A stretch of DNA of 51,717 bases from Bacteroidota bacterium (GTDB taxonomy: Bacteria > Bacteroidota > Bacteroidia > Cytophagales > UBA9547). The stretch spans positions 1-51,717 of the forward strand of contig RDZG01000085.1 in the NCBI GenBank assembly GCA_004293915.1. The letters run 5' to 3'. The position numbers and the translations under genes were made by a program. Positions 28,701 through 37,659 of the stretch are shown here, one piece after another; positions within the stretch are counted from its first letter, which is position 1, and the number at the start of each line of letters is the position of its first letter. The notes beneath the pieces were generated by a model. That model was not told where the DNA came from. It searched no databases and saw only the letters and a list, made by a program, of their open reading frames with translations.

Positions 28701-30246
28701 AAATGTTTCGATTACCGGAAATTTGATTAAACCATTGTTAAATGGAAATATTGCCATTAAAAAAGGTGGATTTAAAGTAAATTATCTAAATACCTACCAT
28801 GAATTTTCTGATAATGTATATGTTTCACCAACAAAGTTTGAACTACAAAATGTTAAAATGTATGACACAAAAAACAACTTAGCTTTAGTAAATGCTCAAT
28901 TTTTGCATAACAATTTTCAAGATTTAAACATGAAAATTGGTGGAAATTTCACAAATTATGAACTTCTAAATACCTCATATACAGACACAAGTAGTTATTA
29001 TGGCTATGCACTCGCCACGGGAGATTTTGATATTTCAGGAAATATGAAAGAACTCAAAATCAATGTAAATGCAACATCAGATAAAGAAACTTCTATCAAA
29101 ATTCCACTAAATAATGGCACTAGTGTAGAGAAAAAAGAATTTATAACTTTTACATCAAAAAATAAAACAGAAAATAAAAAAATAAAAAAACAGTTAAAAG
29201 CGAAAAAAAGTGAATTGCTTATCACTATGGATTTCAATTTTGATTTCACTCCTGATGCGTATTTAGAAATTCAGCTCGACCAAGTTTCTGGCGACAAAAT
29301 TAGTGGTTATGGAAATGGGAAAATCAATATGAAAATCAATACTGATGGTGATTTTTTCATTAACGGTAATTTTATTTTTGAAAAAGAAAGCAATTATTAT
29401 TTCACATTTTTAAACACAGTAAGCAAAAAATTTAACATTCAAAAAGGCAGTAATATTGTTTTCACTGGCAATCCATACGAAGCCCAAATCGATGTAAAAG
29501 CAAGTTATGACGACCGTGTGCCACTTTATCCAATCATAACAGACACTTCGGCATGGCGAAAAGCAGGCATACGAACGCCTTATCCAGTTTCGACAATTCT
29601 GTTTTTGAAAAACGATTTGATGAAACCAACTATTTCATATGATATCAAAATCAAAGATTATCCTGCAGTGGTTAGTGGCGTGCCAGTTTTTAATTATGTT
29701 TCTGCTTTTGAAAATTTAATAAAAAACAACGAAAACGAAATGAACAATCAAGTTTTTGGTTTGCTTGTATTCCGAAGGCTATTATCAACTGAGCAAATAG
29801 GTATTGGAAATGCTGTTGGAGGCACTGTTGGAGGCACTGTGAGCGAACTTTTGAGCAATCAATTGAGCAGTTTGGTTTCGCAATTGGATCAAAACCTAAA
29901 TGTAGATTTGAATGTAAACGGACTCAATCGAGATGCACTAAACAATATGCAACTTAGAGTAAGTTATACCCTAATGGAAGGGAAAATTCGTGTAACTCGA
30001 AGTAGCGGACTCACAAACACAAACAATCAATCGGCTACTGCAAACGCCATTGGCGAATGGACTGTGGAATATATGCTTACCGATGATGGGAAATTTAGAT
30101 TAAAAGGATTTAACAGAAACAATCCCAATGTGTTAGCTAGTTCGAACAACAATGCATCTAACACATCGGCAGGCGTGAGTGTGATGCATACCACAAGTTT
30201 CAATTCCTTAAATCCTTTTAAAAAGAAGAAAAAAAGAAAAAAATAG
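25723..30246 (+). CDS. TamB/AsmA-like translocation and assembly protein
   Basis: This is a 1507-residue single-pass protein. A membrane helix near the N-terminus (about residues 13-37) precedes a very long beta-rich stretch (LNRLILKLEYD-like strands throughout), consistent with the AsmA/TamB groove that carries lipid between membranes. The C-terminal third is a DUF490/TamB domain (about residues 1100-1480), with YGNGKINMKINTDGDFFING, FVFTGNPYEAQIDVKASY-like strands and GTVSELLSNQLSSLVSQLDQN. The extreme C-terminus is strongly basic (KKKKKRKK). Related Bacteroidota proteins are implicated in outer-membrane lipid or protein export. No BamA/TamA partner is in the window. Its small gap to the convergent pyrophosphatase gene holds no clear terminator. 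Confidence 0.88.
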   Translation: MNKLSFSYLFYLLKKIFRILFLLVVVFVFLMALLIGTLQLPPVQLFAVRNVTKFLNDKIRYPIDLQGISIGWLGQISLHDVAVKDKNKLEMIKIEELELRFNIPSLLLKNKTISSATLNRLILKLEYDSKLKDVNIGDFIYSLEHISDIPNAPKPPPYDIRIKRAEFKIKNIKINNAYVSFNDPEVDKLNDRFQFPHFAFDSIFLDVKNFKVVKDTFSFKIMSLNAVDQFAKLRIKDLRADYSMCPSFLKLEDLHGKLGKTIISDTVILKFNKYSSLANFNDSVKLKMNFKNAVIYPEDIAVFVPSIRGFNDVWTLNGGFRGKVKNFRFQNMDIGFGRSSFVRTSGRFKGFPNWDSTFIDAQIHDAQLYAKDLQHYGLQGAKTQLARFHRAKLKGKFRGYPSDLEAYGDFKTALGDFDISLKLQTPNQKQIGKYFAEINTKDFKLGDALADETIGDVSAHLFLNGKGFEKQNADFTSYGVVDKIQFQGMTFHNTILRSGFKNQILHASLDIKDSNIVADGTLMMNLTQNKETSSLHTDVRKLNLNYFKITDKPVFLTTEIDLNTYGWGWGNLGGEVDFNDLILKDDKNNQVFYKSTQCKYHRDQEKSYFDIKSDAFDTKIDGEFNFQNLARHIADFKEAIKVAWQNDKTKNTLFYGRPNLPGGIDINFKFKNKNINPLLSIFLNEYRISENASCSGNYASGHNHDLKIEGYIDTLTKNNITLINNSFKSNILKGKRTHTLISQSIFSSEKQKINDAANFENLHLNMSWINENLTFGSTIKQQDETNEARINGTAKILDSGKEISFNNSFVKLLDKDWVIDSTNKIYYSSNLIDFKNVQFKNENQRIAIEGSFSEGEDKIANVLVENFKLENFNKLLGISLFGNLNSKMFIKNIYKQPDIKSELSIDNLRIKKFDVGSVNGATNWDLINKKLLMNLSVAKAGESFFTVFGYYKPDETEKEKKLNLLANLNNTNLHIFEPFVGEIISEISGLATGNVSITGNLIKPLLNGNIAIKKGGFKVNYLNTYHEFSDNVYVSPTKFELQNVKMYDTKNNLALVNAQFLHNNFQDLNMKIGGNFTNYELLNTSYTDTSSYYGYALATGDFDISGNMKELKINVNATSDKETSIKIPLNNGTSVEKKEFITFTSKNKTENKKIKKQLKAKKSELLITMDFNFDFTPDAYLEIQLDQVSGDKISGYGNGKINMKINTDGDFFINGNFIFEKESNYYFTFLNTVSKKFNIQKGSNIVFTGNPYEAQIDVKASYDDRVPLYPIITDTSAWRKAGIRTPYPVSTILFLKNDLMKPTISYDIKIKDYPAVVSGVPVFNYVSAFENLIKNNENEMNNQVFGLLVFRRLLSTEQIGIGNAVGGTVGGTVSELLSNQLSSLVSQLDQNLNVDLNVNGLNRDALNNMQLRVSYTLMEGKIRVTRSSGLTNTNNQSATANAIGEWTVEYMLTDDGKFRLKGFNRNNPNVLASSNNNASNTSAGVSVMHTTSFNSLNPFKKKKKRKK

Positions 30247-30256
30247 TCAGTAACGA

Positions 30257-30796
30257 CTATTTTTTTCCTCCAAATTTTTTATTGTAAAACACAATTGATT
30301 CTTCGATAATTTTTATGGCTGCAGCTTTATTCAAAAACTTATCAACTACCACATGTTTATGCTCTGCTTTTTTATAATCTTCAAAAAACCTACGCATTTC
30401 GATGATTGTATGTGGCGGTAATTGCTCAATATCGTTGATATAATTTACAGACATATCGTTTTTAGCAACGGCAATAATTTTATCATCTTGCTCATCGCCA
30501 TCAATCATTTGCATCACACCAATTACTTTGGCTTCGATCAAACACATGGGTACAACATCTTCCGAACAAATCACTAAAATATCCAGCGGGTCGTTATCAT
30601 CGCAATAGGTTTTGGGAATAAAACCATAATTAGCAGGATAATGAACGGAAGAAAAAAGAATACGGTCGAGTTTCAACAAGCCACTGTCTTTGTCGAGTTC
30701 GTATTTGCATTTCGAACCTTTAGGGATTTCTATAATTGCCTGTACAAATTCTGGAGCTTTATCTCCGAAACTAACGTCATGCCAAGGATTAAACAT
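30257..30796 (-). CDS. ppa: Inorganic pyrophosphatase (family I)
   Basis: This 179-residue enzyme hydrolyses pyrophosphate to two phosphates and so drives biosynthetic reactions. The family I signature is D67-N-D-P-L-D72; other conserved elements are IEIPKGSKCKYELDKD (substrate Lys), HYPANYGFIPKTY and DKIIAVAKND. The length fits the soluble Mg2+-dependent bacterial type. The gene stands alone. A short converging gap of 10 bases separates it from the TamB-like gene. Confidence 0.95.
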   Translation of the reverse strand: MFNPWHDVSFGDKAPEFVQAIIEIPKGSKCKYELDKDSGLLKLDRILFSSVHYPANYGFIPKTYCDDNDPLDILVICSEDVVPMCLIEAKVIGVMQMIDGDEQDDKIIAVAKNDMSVNYINDIEQLPPHTIIEMRRFFEDYKKAEHKHVVVDKFLNKAAAIKIIEESIVFYNKKFGGKK

Positions 30797-30879
30797 TATT
30801 TGAATTAATTTTTAATGGGAAATAATTTTTATACACAAAAGTAATTTATAAACTGATATTTTGCCTAATTTATTGAAAT

Positions 30880-31257
30880 TTAAAAATAATAAGGAATATC
30901 GGAATCTGTTGTAAAAACCACTAAATTGTCAGCCAAAGCCTGTGAAACTATCATTAAATCAAAAGGGTCTTTGTGTCCAATCAAAGGAATTATTTCAGCG
31001 TATTTTAACAAATGTTTTGGGCTAATATTTAATAGCTCGAATCCATGATAAGTTGTATTCAAATCATAAAACTCATCAATTGGCATACCTATGTTAATTT
31101 TTTTGAGGCGTACTAGATGTCCAATTTCAAACCAAGATGCAAAACTGATAAAAATGGTATTGTTAATATTTTCAATCTCTTTTAGCTCCTGAATTGGAAT
31201 TTTTCCTTTATCGAAATTATAATATATGATATAATTTGTATCTAATAAAATTTCCAT
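30880..31257 (-). CDS. PIN-domain toxin-like protein
   Basis: This 125-residue protein is a VapC-type PIN domain ribonuclease candidate. Acidic residues expected at the metal site are seen: D6 in LLDTNYIIY, E44 in ASWFEIGHL, D98 in GHKDPFDLMIVSQAL and a late D in FTTDSD. VapC toxins cut specific RNAs when released from a small antitoxin. A 55-codon ORF lies 12 bases upstream on the same strand and is the likely partner. Its product is not a clear match to the usual DUF2281, Phd or AbrB antitoxins. Toxicity has not been shown. Confidence 0.8.
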   Translation of the reverse strand: MEILLDTNYIIYYNFDKGKIPIQELKEIENINNTIFISFASWFEIGHLVRLKKINIGMPIDEFYDLNTTYHGFELLNISPKHLLKYAEIIPLIGHKDPFDLMIVSQALADNLVVFTTDSDIPYYF

Positions 31258-31269
31258 CCAAAGCGAATT

Positions 31270-31437
31270 CTATTTGTTTTTTTCTTGATTTGGTATACAA
31301 ATAAAATGCTTTGTTGGATGCAAATTATCATCTATAAAATAGGAGGCGTCAATCCTTAAAACTGTTTGCTTCCATGGTTTACCCATTCTATTAAGAATTG
31401 TTTTTTCGCTATTTATTGTTTCATTACTCGTTTTCAT
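31270..31437 (-). CDS. Small ORF upstream of the PIN gene, possible antitoxin
   Basis: This ORF runs from an ATG at 31437 to a TAG at 31270 on the minus strand and would encode 55 residues starting MKTSNETINSEKTIL. It is basic-to-neutral, has no membrane segment, and contains WKQTVLRIDASYFIDDN in the middle. It is placed and oriented like an antitoxin: 12 bases before the PIN start, same strand. I see no match to known antitoxin families. It may be real because the stop is directly followed by the toxin start without further overlap, but it is short and unproven. Confidence 0.45.
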   Translation of the reverse strand: MKTSNETINSEKTILNRMGKPWKQTVLRIDASYFIDDNLHPTKHFICIPNQEKNK

Positions 31438-31479
31438 TGATAATTAGATTTTTGTTAAACAAATTTCATACATTAAAAA

Positions 31480-34400
31480 CTATATTCCAGACATTACAAA
31501 ACTAGCCCAATAAATTGGATTGGGATATATTTTTTTGATTTCTCTTTTTGCATCTGTAAATGCTTTACGTTTGTCGCCATTTTTGAGCCAAAGTTCATAA
31601 AAACGTGTAAATAGCACTTCATCGTTTACTTTGAAAAGCGACATCACAACTGTGTTTGCTCCCGCCACTAAAAACGAACGTTGCAATCCCAAAACGCCTT
31701 CGCCAATTTGAACTTCTCCCCTACCTGTTTCGCAAGCCGATAAAAGTACAATTTCAGTATTGTCCAAATTCATATTCATAGCTTCATATGCTGTCAAAAC
31801 TCCTTTTTCGGCATTTATATCCAAAATCGAACTCGAACGAAGCACATCTCCTGCATTTTTGAACAACAATCCCGAACGCAACAATGGATTTTGACTAAAC
31901 TCACTTTCTGTTTGTGATAATCCAGCCACTTCATCTGCCGAAACATCTTCTTTAAAATATCCGTGTGTGGCAATATGCAAAAGCTTAGGCTGACGAATGG
32001 CTTTTAGCGTATCTTCCTCTGCTTTATTTCCTGTATATTTTTTTACAATCCAGTTTTTGGTATTCAAATATCCTTCAATATTATTTACTTCTTCCTCAGT
32101 ACCAGGCAATTGAGGCACTTCTTCATACGATTTAAAATCACGTTGAAGTTCTTTTGCAATTACAGTTGATTTTTTTACTGCTTTTTTAATTGTTACATCT
32201 CTATCTGTAGAAGCCACTGTTGAGTTATCAAAACCATTGGCATAATAGGTCGGATTGCCAATCAAAACAGCTTTTTGCACCACAGCTCTGCGTTCTTTTG
32301 TGAGACTTGTTACCAAATCTTTTGTATTTCCAACAAGCACAAAATCATTTTTATCAATCGCATAAATCCCATTGCTGTTCAACATAGCTTCTATATTTAT
32401 CTGATTATAAACTCCTTCTGAAGAAATATAAACTAAGGCATTATCGGCAATTTTTGCTTTTATTGGTTCCCAATACGAATGAAAAGAATTTTCGTCTTCT
32501 ACTTTATTGCGTGTCGCATTTCTATAGTATTTCAAAAATTTATTTTCTAAATCTTTCCCATTTGGAAGCACAACTAATTCTGGATTTTTTGCTGTTTTAT
32601 CCGAAATTATTAATGCTGCATATACAGCAGTATCCGAAAAAGTACTATTGAATTTCCTAAAACGCAAAATTTCTATCGCATATTCATTAGTTTTGAGGGT
32701 CGATTTCACATTTGCCCATGAATAAGTTTTTTTATCTGCATTGGTTGCAAAAAGCTCTGAACTCTCGCTCAATTCTTTTTCATCGGCATTAATTTCTTTT
32801 TCGAGTTGAGCCACACTTACTCCCATTTCTTTCAACGATTCGTTGCTAAGCGAAATAACCGAAGACAAAAACTCTTTTTTGCTAATCCAATCGTTGTATC
32901 GGTTTATTAATTTATCATCTTTGCTACTCATAACACGCTCCCTAACTTTGATAGAAGAACTCAACAAAATTCCTTTTGTAGCCATTGTCATGTCATACAT
33001 TTTACCAAGCAAAGCTGGTTTTTTGTCTTTCAATTTCATGGCTAATGAGTTGAAAAATTCAAAATCATCTTTTATCAAATTCCAATATTTTGATTTTTCG
33101 CTAAACGAAAGCGATGGGAAATATTTTCGTGTAAAACTCAAATAGGTTTGAGTAATTTCATCCATTATTTTCAATGATTTTTCGTACTGACCTTTTATAT
33201 AATAGGTGTGAGCCAACTTGCTACTTGCTTTTACATAGCCAGGATGTTGGTCAGAAAAAATAGATAAATACAAAGTGCGAGCCTTTGCAAATTTTTGTTC
33301 TGCATCGGGATAAGCAGCTTGTTTATATTTAATTGCACCTTGCAACATGGCAATATCTGCCGAGTTTACATTTTTGTAACCTACAATATTTACCCAAATT
33401 TTATCAGCTTCAGAAAGCAAACTATCTGCTTTTTTATAGTTTTTGGTTTCGATATAAAAGGTTGCCAAATTAGTAATTTGATTGGCGTATTGTGGATTGT
33501 TAGTGCCGATATTATCTTTGACGATTTTTATTCCGCTTTCAGCAATTTTCATAGATTTTTCAGGATCTTTAGAGGAATAAAATTTTAAAACAGATAAATT
33601 AGAATACGTTGCGGCAATATCAATATGGTTGTTTCCTAATTGTTTTTTCTGAATCGCTAAACGTTGCAAAGCACTTTCTTCGGCTTTTGAAAACTCTCCA
33701 ATTTTTTTATATAAGTCTTCTTTCAAACGCACCGTTTCGGCATATTTAATCGAAGTATCGCTAAAAATTTTTGATGTCAAATTGAAAGAACGGTTGATTG
33801 TTTTTTCGGCATCGCCATAATTTCCTTTAATCAAACTCAATGTAGCCATTTGATTTAAAGTGGTAATTACATCTTTGTTTTCTTTTCCAAAACGTTTTTC
33901 TTTCAAAAACAAGGTACGTTCCAACATATTTTCAGCATCGTTATATCTTCCATTTTTGATATAAAAATCGGCAAGTTCGTCAGCCGATTTGCTAGCCGCC
34001 TCGTTTGCACCCGAATCTTTCGATTTTTTAGAAGTCTTTTTTGCTTTTTTCAACGCTTTTTGAGCTTCGTCATAATTTCCAATGGTGGTATATAATTTGC
34101 TCAAAGTGAGGTAAGTAGCTGCTTGGTTGGAGGCATTTTCTTTTGTCCCTACTTTTTTCATCAAATCCACAGCTTCGTTTATCAAACTTTCGCCTTTTTT
34201 GAAATCGCCTTTTTTGATATACTCTTCAGCCAGTTTTTGCAACACATTGGCATAAGCAATATTTTCTTTTCCATAATATTTTTGAATTGTTTCTGCCGAT
34301 TTGTTAAGTTGCTCTATCGCCAAATCGTATTTATCAATCAAATCATATAGTCCTGCCAATTGTTGCAAATAGTGCGTATATTCTAAGTTTTGTGGCGAAA

Positions 34401-35736
34401 GTTGTGGCGAAACAATTTTATCCCAACTTTCGTCTTCAATTTCTTGTGCCACTTTAAAATTATTAGCATAAACAGCTAAAAAATTAGCCATTTCGAGTTT
34501 AGTTTTATGATATTCTGGCGAAGTTTCGCCATACAAATATTTTTTGACTTCAAGCAATTTTTTCAATGTGTCTTGAGCTTGGTCGTAGTTGCTACTTTTT
34601 GTATCCAAATCATAACTATATTTTAATAATCGAGCATGCAACGGATTGTTTCGAGGTACAGATACTTTTCCACGATTGATTTTTGATAGTTTTTTATATG
34701 ATTTATTAAATTTAGAAAACTGATATGCACTTGCAACATCAACAAGTTCATAACGAAGATATTGCGGACTTTTTTTGCCATATTGTAGAAATAAAGCGCT
34801 TTCTAATTTTCTATAGTATTTACGAGAACGATGCTTATCATTTTCGGCATTATAACTGTAAACCACTTTTTCTAAAATATCTAAAACCGATTTTTCGCTA
34901 AATTTGGCTTTGCTTCTGTGAAAAGCTTTCAAATAATATGAAGTTGCTTTCGATTTTTGTTTTTCGATTTCGTATTTTTGAGCTTGAGTGATTAGCAAAT
35001 CTCGAGCTTCAATACTCGTTCTGCCAACATTTTTTTTAACCCAATTATAGTCTGTTGTTAAATTACTGTCCAAATCTCTATATTCGCCTCTTTTAAGCCA
35101 AGCAGCATCTCTAATAGCAATCAAAACAGCCACTTCTTTTGCCAATCTTCTGCGTTGGAGTTTTGGAAGTTTCAAATAGCTTTCCCCAAATTTTTCGGCT
35201 TTCAGATTTTCAATTCCAAGTTTTTTCAAGCCTTTTGGTAACAATACATTTATTTCTGCAATTGCCTCATTATGAAACCCTTGCATCAAAATACTTTTAA
35301 TATATTTCGACTTCAAATTCAATACCTGAACCGTATCTAAAGGCGATATTTTCTCGTATTTCAATTGTGCATTTTTGTAATACAAACTTGATTTTTGATA
35401 ATTTCCATAGCCCATCCAAGTATCTGCAATCAGTTTTAATCCTTGTGCATATCGAAGCGAACTATCTGCATTTTTTTCTAATAAATTACTTCCAATCTTT
35501 AATAAGCTGTCCATTTCGGCATATTTTCCAAATCCTTCTGCTGCTTTTGCTTGATTTAAAACATATAACGCTTTTTGAATTCCATCGTTTTGCTTTGCCA
35601 ATTGCTCATTATTCATTTTGTATGACGAACGATACGAACCAATTTCATATTTTTTATCAAACTTAGGTTTGAATTGATCAAAAGTTTGGGCAAATAACGA
35701 AATCGGAAAACTTAAAAAGAAGATAATTTTTTTCAT
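31480..35736 (-). CDS. Exported TPR-CHAT (caspase-like) protein
   Basis: This 1418-residue protein has a cleavable signal peptide (MKKIIFFLSFPISLFAQ). A long array of TPR-like helices fills about residues 45-930, with repeated patterns such as YxxLAxLYxxxGxYxxAExLxxxA. The C-terminal domain (about residues 1080-1418) is a CHAT domain, a caspase-clan fold: H1258 in LLHIATHGYF and C1335 in LLSACETGRGE are the expected catalytic pair. CHAT-TPR proteins are known as proteases in several systems (for example the Csx29 and gasdermin-linked types), but those act in the cytoplasm. Here the signal peptide places it in the periplasm or outside. No gasdermin or obvious substrate gene is adjacent. Function is unknown. 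Confidence 0.85.
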   Translation of the reverse strand: MKKIIFFLSFPISLFAQTFDQFKPKFDKKYEIGSYRSSYKMNNEQLAKQNDGIQKALYVLNQAKAAEGFGKYAEMDSLLKIGSNLLEKNADSSLRYAQGLKLIADTWMGYGNYQKSSLYYKNAQLKYEKISPLDTVQVLNLKSKYIKSILMQGFHNEAIAEINVLLPKGLKKLGIENLKAEKFGESYLKLPKLQRRRLAKEVAVLIAIRDAAWLKRGEYRDLDSNLTTDYNWVKKNVGRTSIEARDLLITQAQKYEIEKQKSKATSYYLKAFHRSKAKFSEKSVLDILEKVVYSYNAENDKHRSRKYYRKLESALFLQYGKKSPQYLRYELVDVASAYQFSKFNKSYKKLSKINRGKVSVPRNNPLHARLLKYSYDLDTKSSNYDQAQDTLKKLLEVKKYLYGETSPEYHKTKLEMANFLAVYANNFKVAQEIEDESWDKIVSPQLSPQNLEYTHYLQQLAGLYDLIDKYDLAIEQLNKSAETIQKYYGKENIAYANVLQKLAEEYIKKGDFKKGESLINEAVDLMKKVGTKENASNQAATYLTLSKLYTTIGNYDEAQKALKKAKKTSKKSKDSGANEAASKSADELADFYIKNGRYNDAENMLERTLFLKEKRFGKENKDVITTLNQMATLSLIKGNYGDAEKTINRSFNLTSKIFSDTSIKYAETVRLKEDLYKKIGEFSKAEESALQRLAIQKKQLGNNHIDIAATYSNLSVLKFYSSKDPEKSMKIAESGIKIVKDNIGTNNPQYANQITNLATFYIETKNYKKADSLLSEADKIWVNIVGYKNVNSADIAMLQGAIKYKQAAYPDAEQKFAKARTLYLSIFSDQHPGYVKASSKLAHTYYIKGQYEKSLKIMDEITQTYLSFTRKYFPSLSFSEKSKYWNLIKDDFEFFNSLAMKLKDKKPALLGKMYDMTMATKGILLSSSIKVRERVMSSKDDKLINRYNDWISKKEFLSSVISLSNESLKEMGVSVAQLEKEINADEKELSESSELFATNADKKTYSWANVKSTLKTNEYAIEILRFRKFNSTFSDTAVYAALIISDKTAKNPELVVLPNGKDLENKFLKYYRNATRNKVEDENSFHSYWEPIKAKIADNALVYISSEGVYNQINIEAMLNSNGIYAIDKNDFVLVGNTKDLVTSLTKERRAVVQKAVLIGNPTYYANGFDNSTVASTDRDVTIKKAVKKSTVIAKELQRDFKSYEEVPQLPGTEEEVNNIEGYLNTKNWIVKKYTGNKAEEDTLKAIRQPKLLHIATHGYFKEDVSADEVAGLSQTESEFSQNPLLRSGLLFKNAGDVLRSSSILDINAEKGVLTAYEAMNMNLDNTEIVLLSACETGRGEVQIGEGVLGLQRSFLVAGANTVVMSLFKVNDEVLFTRFYELWLKNGDKRKAFTDAKREIKKIYPNPIYWASFVMSGI

Positions 35737-36001
35737 ATTTTTATATTTTACAATACTGATTTTCTAATTTAAAATAGAATTAAAAATGTTTTTATGTGTG
35801 TTATATTACATATATTGATAAATATACAAATAAGTAACCACATATTGACAAAGTTAGTAAATTAATACATATTAAAAAACGAAAATAAATCAAAATCACA
35901 ATCTAATTGATTACAATTATTACTAAATTTTTAAAACGGTTTCAAAAAAACAATTGAAAATAAAAATATTTGAAAATTCGAGGAATACATTTTTAAAAAA
36001 A

Positions 36002-36265
36002 ATGTATTTTCGCTCAATGATTGAAAGCCCAAAAATCCAAAATAGTTTTATAGAACGCAACCAAACAGTTTTAACAAACATCCATTTTGCACTTTTAACT
36101 TTGGCTTTAATAAGCCATTTTTATGTTACAAAAGCAGTTGCATTTACAAGTATTTGCTACGGAATTGCTACAGGATTTAGTTTGGTTTTCTTTGTATTAA
36201 ATCGGTTCAAGATAAACAAAAAAGCTATTGTTCCAGTAATTTCAATATTTTACAACTATCAATAA
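36002..36265 (+). CDS. Small two-helix membrane protein
   Basis: This 87-residue protein starts at the ATG at 36002 (MYFRSMIESPKIQN); an in-frame TTG at 35954 would add 16 residues. Two hydrophobic stretches (about residues 28-42 and 47-66) are followed by a short basic tail RFKINKK. I recognise no domain. It lies 143 bases before the O-antigen ligase-like gene on the same strand. The upstream 265 bases back to the CHAT gene are A+T-rich and show nothing else. Confidence 0.4.
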   Translation: MYFRSMIESPKIQNSFIERNQTVLTNIHFALLTLALISHFYVTKAVAFTSICYGIATGFSLVFFVLNRFKINKKAIVPVISIFYNYQ

Positions 36266-36359
36266 GAAATAATAAACTTAATTTTAGAGTTAATATAATT
36301 TTAAAATGTAAATTGAACTAAAACTGTAAATTTCTTCAACAAAACTTTGTTTTTTAACT

Positions 36360-36394
36360 ATTTTGTGTACACAAAATTTTATTATATACCTTTG
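36360..36394 (+). promoter_or_regulatory. 18-base palindrome overlapping a promoter
   Basis: ATTTTGTGTACACAAAAT at 36360-36377 is a perfect palindrome. It contains TTTG at 36362-36365, a possible -33 box, and TACCTTTG at 36387-36394 is a -7-like box 21 bases further on. A dimeric regulator could bind here and block or assist polymerase. The ligase-like gene starts 15 bases after the -7-like box, which would leave a very short leader. Confidence 0.5.
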
Positions 36395-36408
36395 AATTTT
36401 TAAAGAAA

Positions 36409-37659
36409 ATGAGAAAAATATACACGATTCTATTTTATTTCACACTTGTAATCGTAGTTGTGAGTGCAATATTTACATCTAAAATGATGGCAATTGCTAA
36501 TATTTCGATAGTTTTATTATCTTCAGTAATCACATTAAAATCAATTATAGAAAAAAAAAATCCTCAAATAACTCATCCTTATATTGTATTATCATTTTTT
36601 GGAATATTTTTAGGTTATATAATAGGAAATTATGTTTCAGATGAGTCTTTTAAAATTGCAATAAAAATGATAAATCAAGGATTAATTTTCTTTGTTTTTG
36701 GTTTTTTAATTTCTTTATTAGACGAAGATAAAATTGTTATTCAGCGAAAAATATTTAGTATAATATATGTTTTGGTTGTGGTTTTTGCGGCTGTTTGGTC
36801 GTTAAAAAACTACATATTTGCATACGATATTTACTCTATTAAACAGTTTTTATCTACAAACGAATTTTTGTTGCCTAAGTATATTTCAAATGGCGTTTGG
36901 CATCACACTTTTAGTTTTTATATCACAATTGCAATTGTTTTGTGCTTTGGTATGTTGCTAGGAAAAGATAAAATAGCTGCATTTGAAAAATATTTTTATT
37001 TGTTTTCAATTATATTTTTATCGTTTGTGGTACATTTATTAATGTGTAGATGGAGTATAATCAGTTTGTATATTTTTTATATATTTATAATATATAAGTT
37101 GATTTTCAGTGTTTATTCTAAAAAAATAGTTTTAATATTACTGTTTATTTTAGTTGTGTTTGGTACATTAATAGCAAAATACCCTCCAAATTTTTTGATT
37201 GGGAGAATTGCAGTTACACAAGAAGGCTATAAGCAACTTTTTATTGAAAATCCTAACCCATGTGATAACTTCGGAGGAAGGTTATTTTCGTTTAAATATG
37301 GTTTATTACTATTAAATGAGAAGCCATTAACAGGATATAGTTTTTCTGGACATGAGCAAAAGTTTGATGAGATATATCAAAAAATGAATTTACCAAAATG
37401 GTGTTGGAATCGCATACACAACCAATTTTTGAGCTATGCTGTTTTTTATGGGTTGCCGGTTTCAATTTTGATTTCGTTTAGTTGTTTTTTTATCTGTTTT
37501 ATGCGTAGGTATATGTGTTTTGTAATTTTTTTTCCATATTTTTTTCTCTTTTCATATAGTTTATTCGACACTCCTTTACATTTGTTTCAACTAATTTATT
37601 TTTTCGCAATGGTTTTTCCCTTTATATTAAAATATTATTCAACTCAAAAAACAATTTGA
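36409..37659 (+). CDS. O-antigen ligase/polymerase-like membrane protein
   Basis: This 416-residue protein has about ten membrane helices and the WaaL/Wzy pattern: a large periplasmic loop near the C-terminal third (about residues 265-345) with GGRLFSFKYGLLLLNEKPLTGYSFSG and RIHNQFLSYAVFYG. The GRxxxW-like start of the loop and the HNQFL block are the conserved O-antigen ligase residues. Such proteins join lipid-linked glycans to lipid A core or polymerise repeat units, or link glycans to proteins. Nearby GT17 and GT117 genes are transcribed on the other strand. Its 3' end overlaps the GT17 gene by 16 bases (convergent). Confidence 0.78.
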   Translation: MRKIYTILFYFTLVIVVVSAIFTSKMMAIANISIVLLSSVITLKSIIEKKNPQITHPYIVLSFFGIFLGYIIGNYVSDESFKIAIKMINQGLIFFVFGFLISLLDEDKIVIQRKIFSIIYVLVVVFAAVWSLKNYIFAYDIYSIKQFLSTNEFLLPKYISNGVWHHTFSFYITIAIVLCFGMLLGKDKIAAFEKYFYLFSIIFLSFVVHLLMCRWSIISLYIFYIFIIYKLIFSVYSKKIVLILLFILVVFGTLIAKYPPNFLIGRIAVTQEGYKQLFIENPNPCDNFGGRLFSFKYGLLLLNEKPLTGYSFSGHEQKFDEIYQKMNLPKWCWNRIHNQFLSYAVFYGLPVSILISFSCFFICFMRRYMCFVIFFPYFFLFSYSLFDTPLHLFQLIYFFAMVFPFILKYYSTQKTI

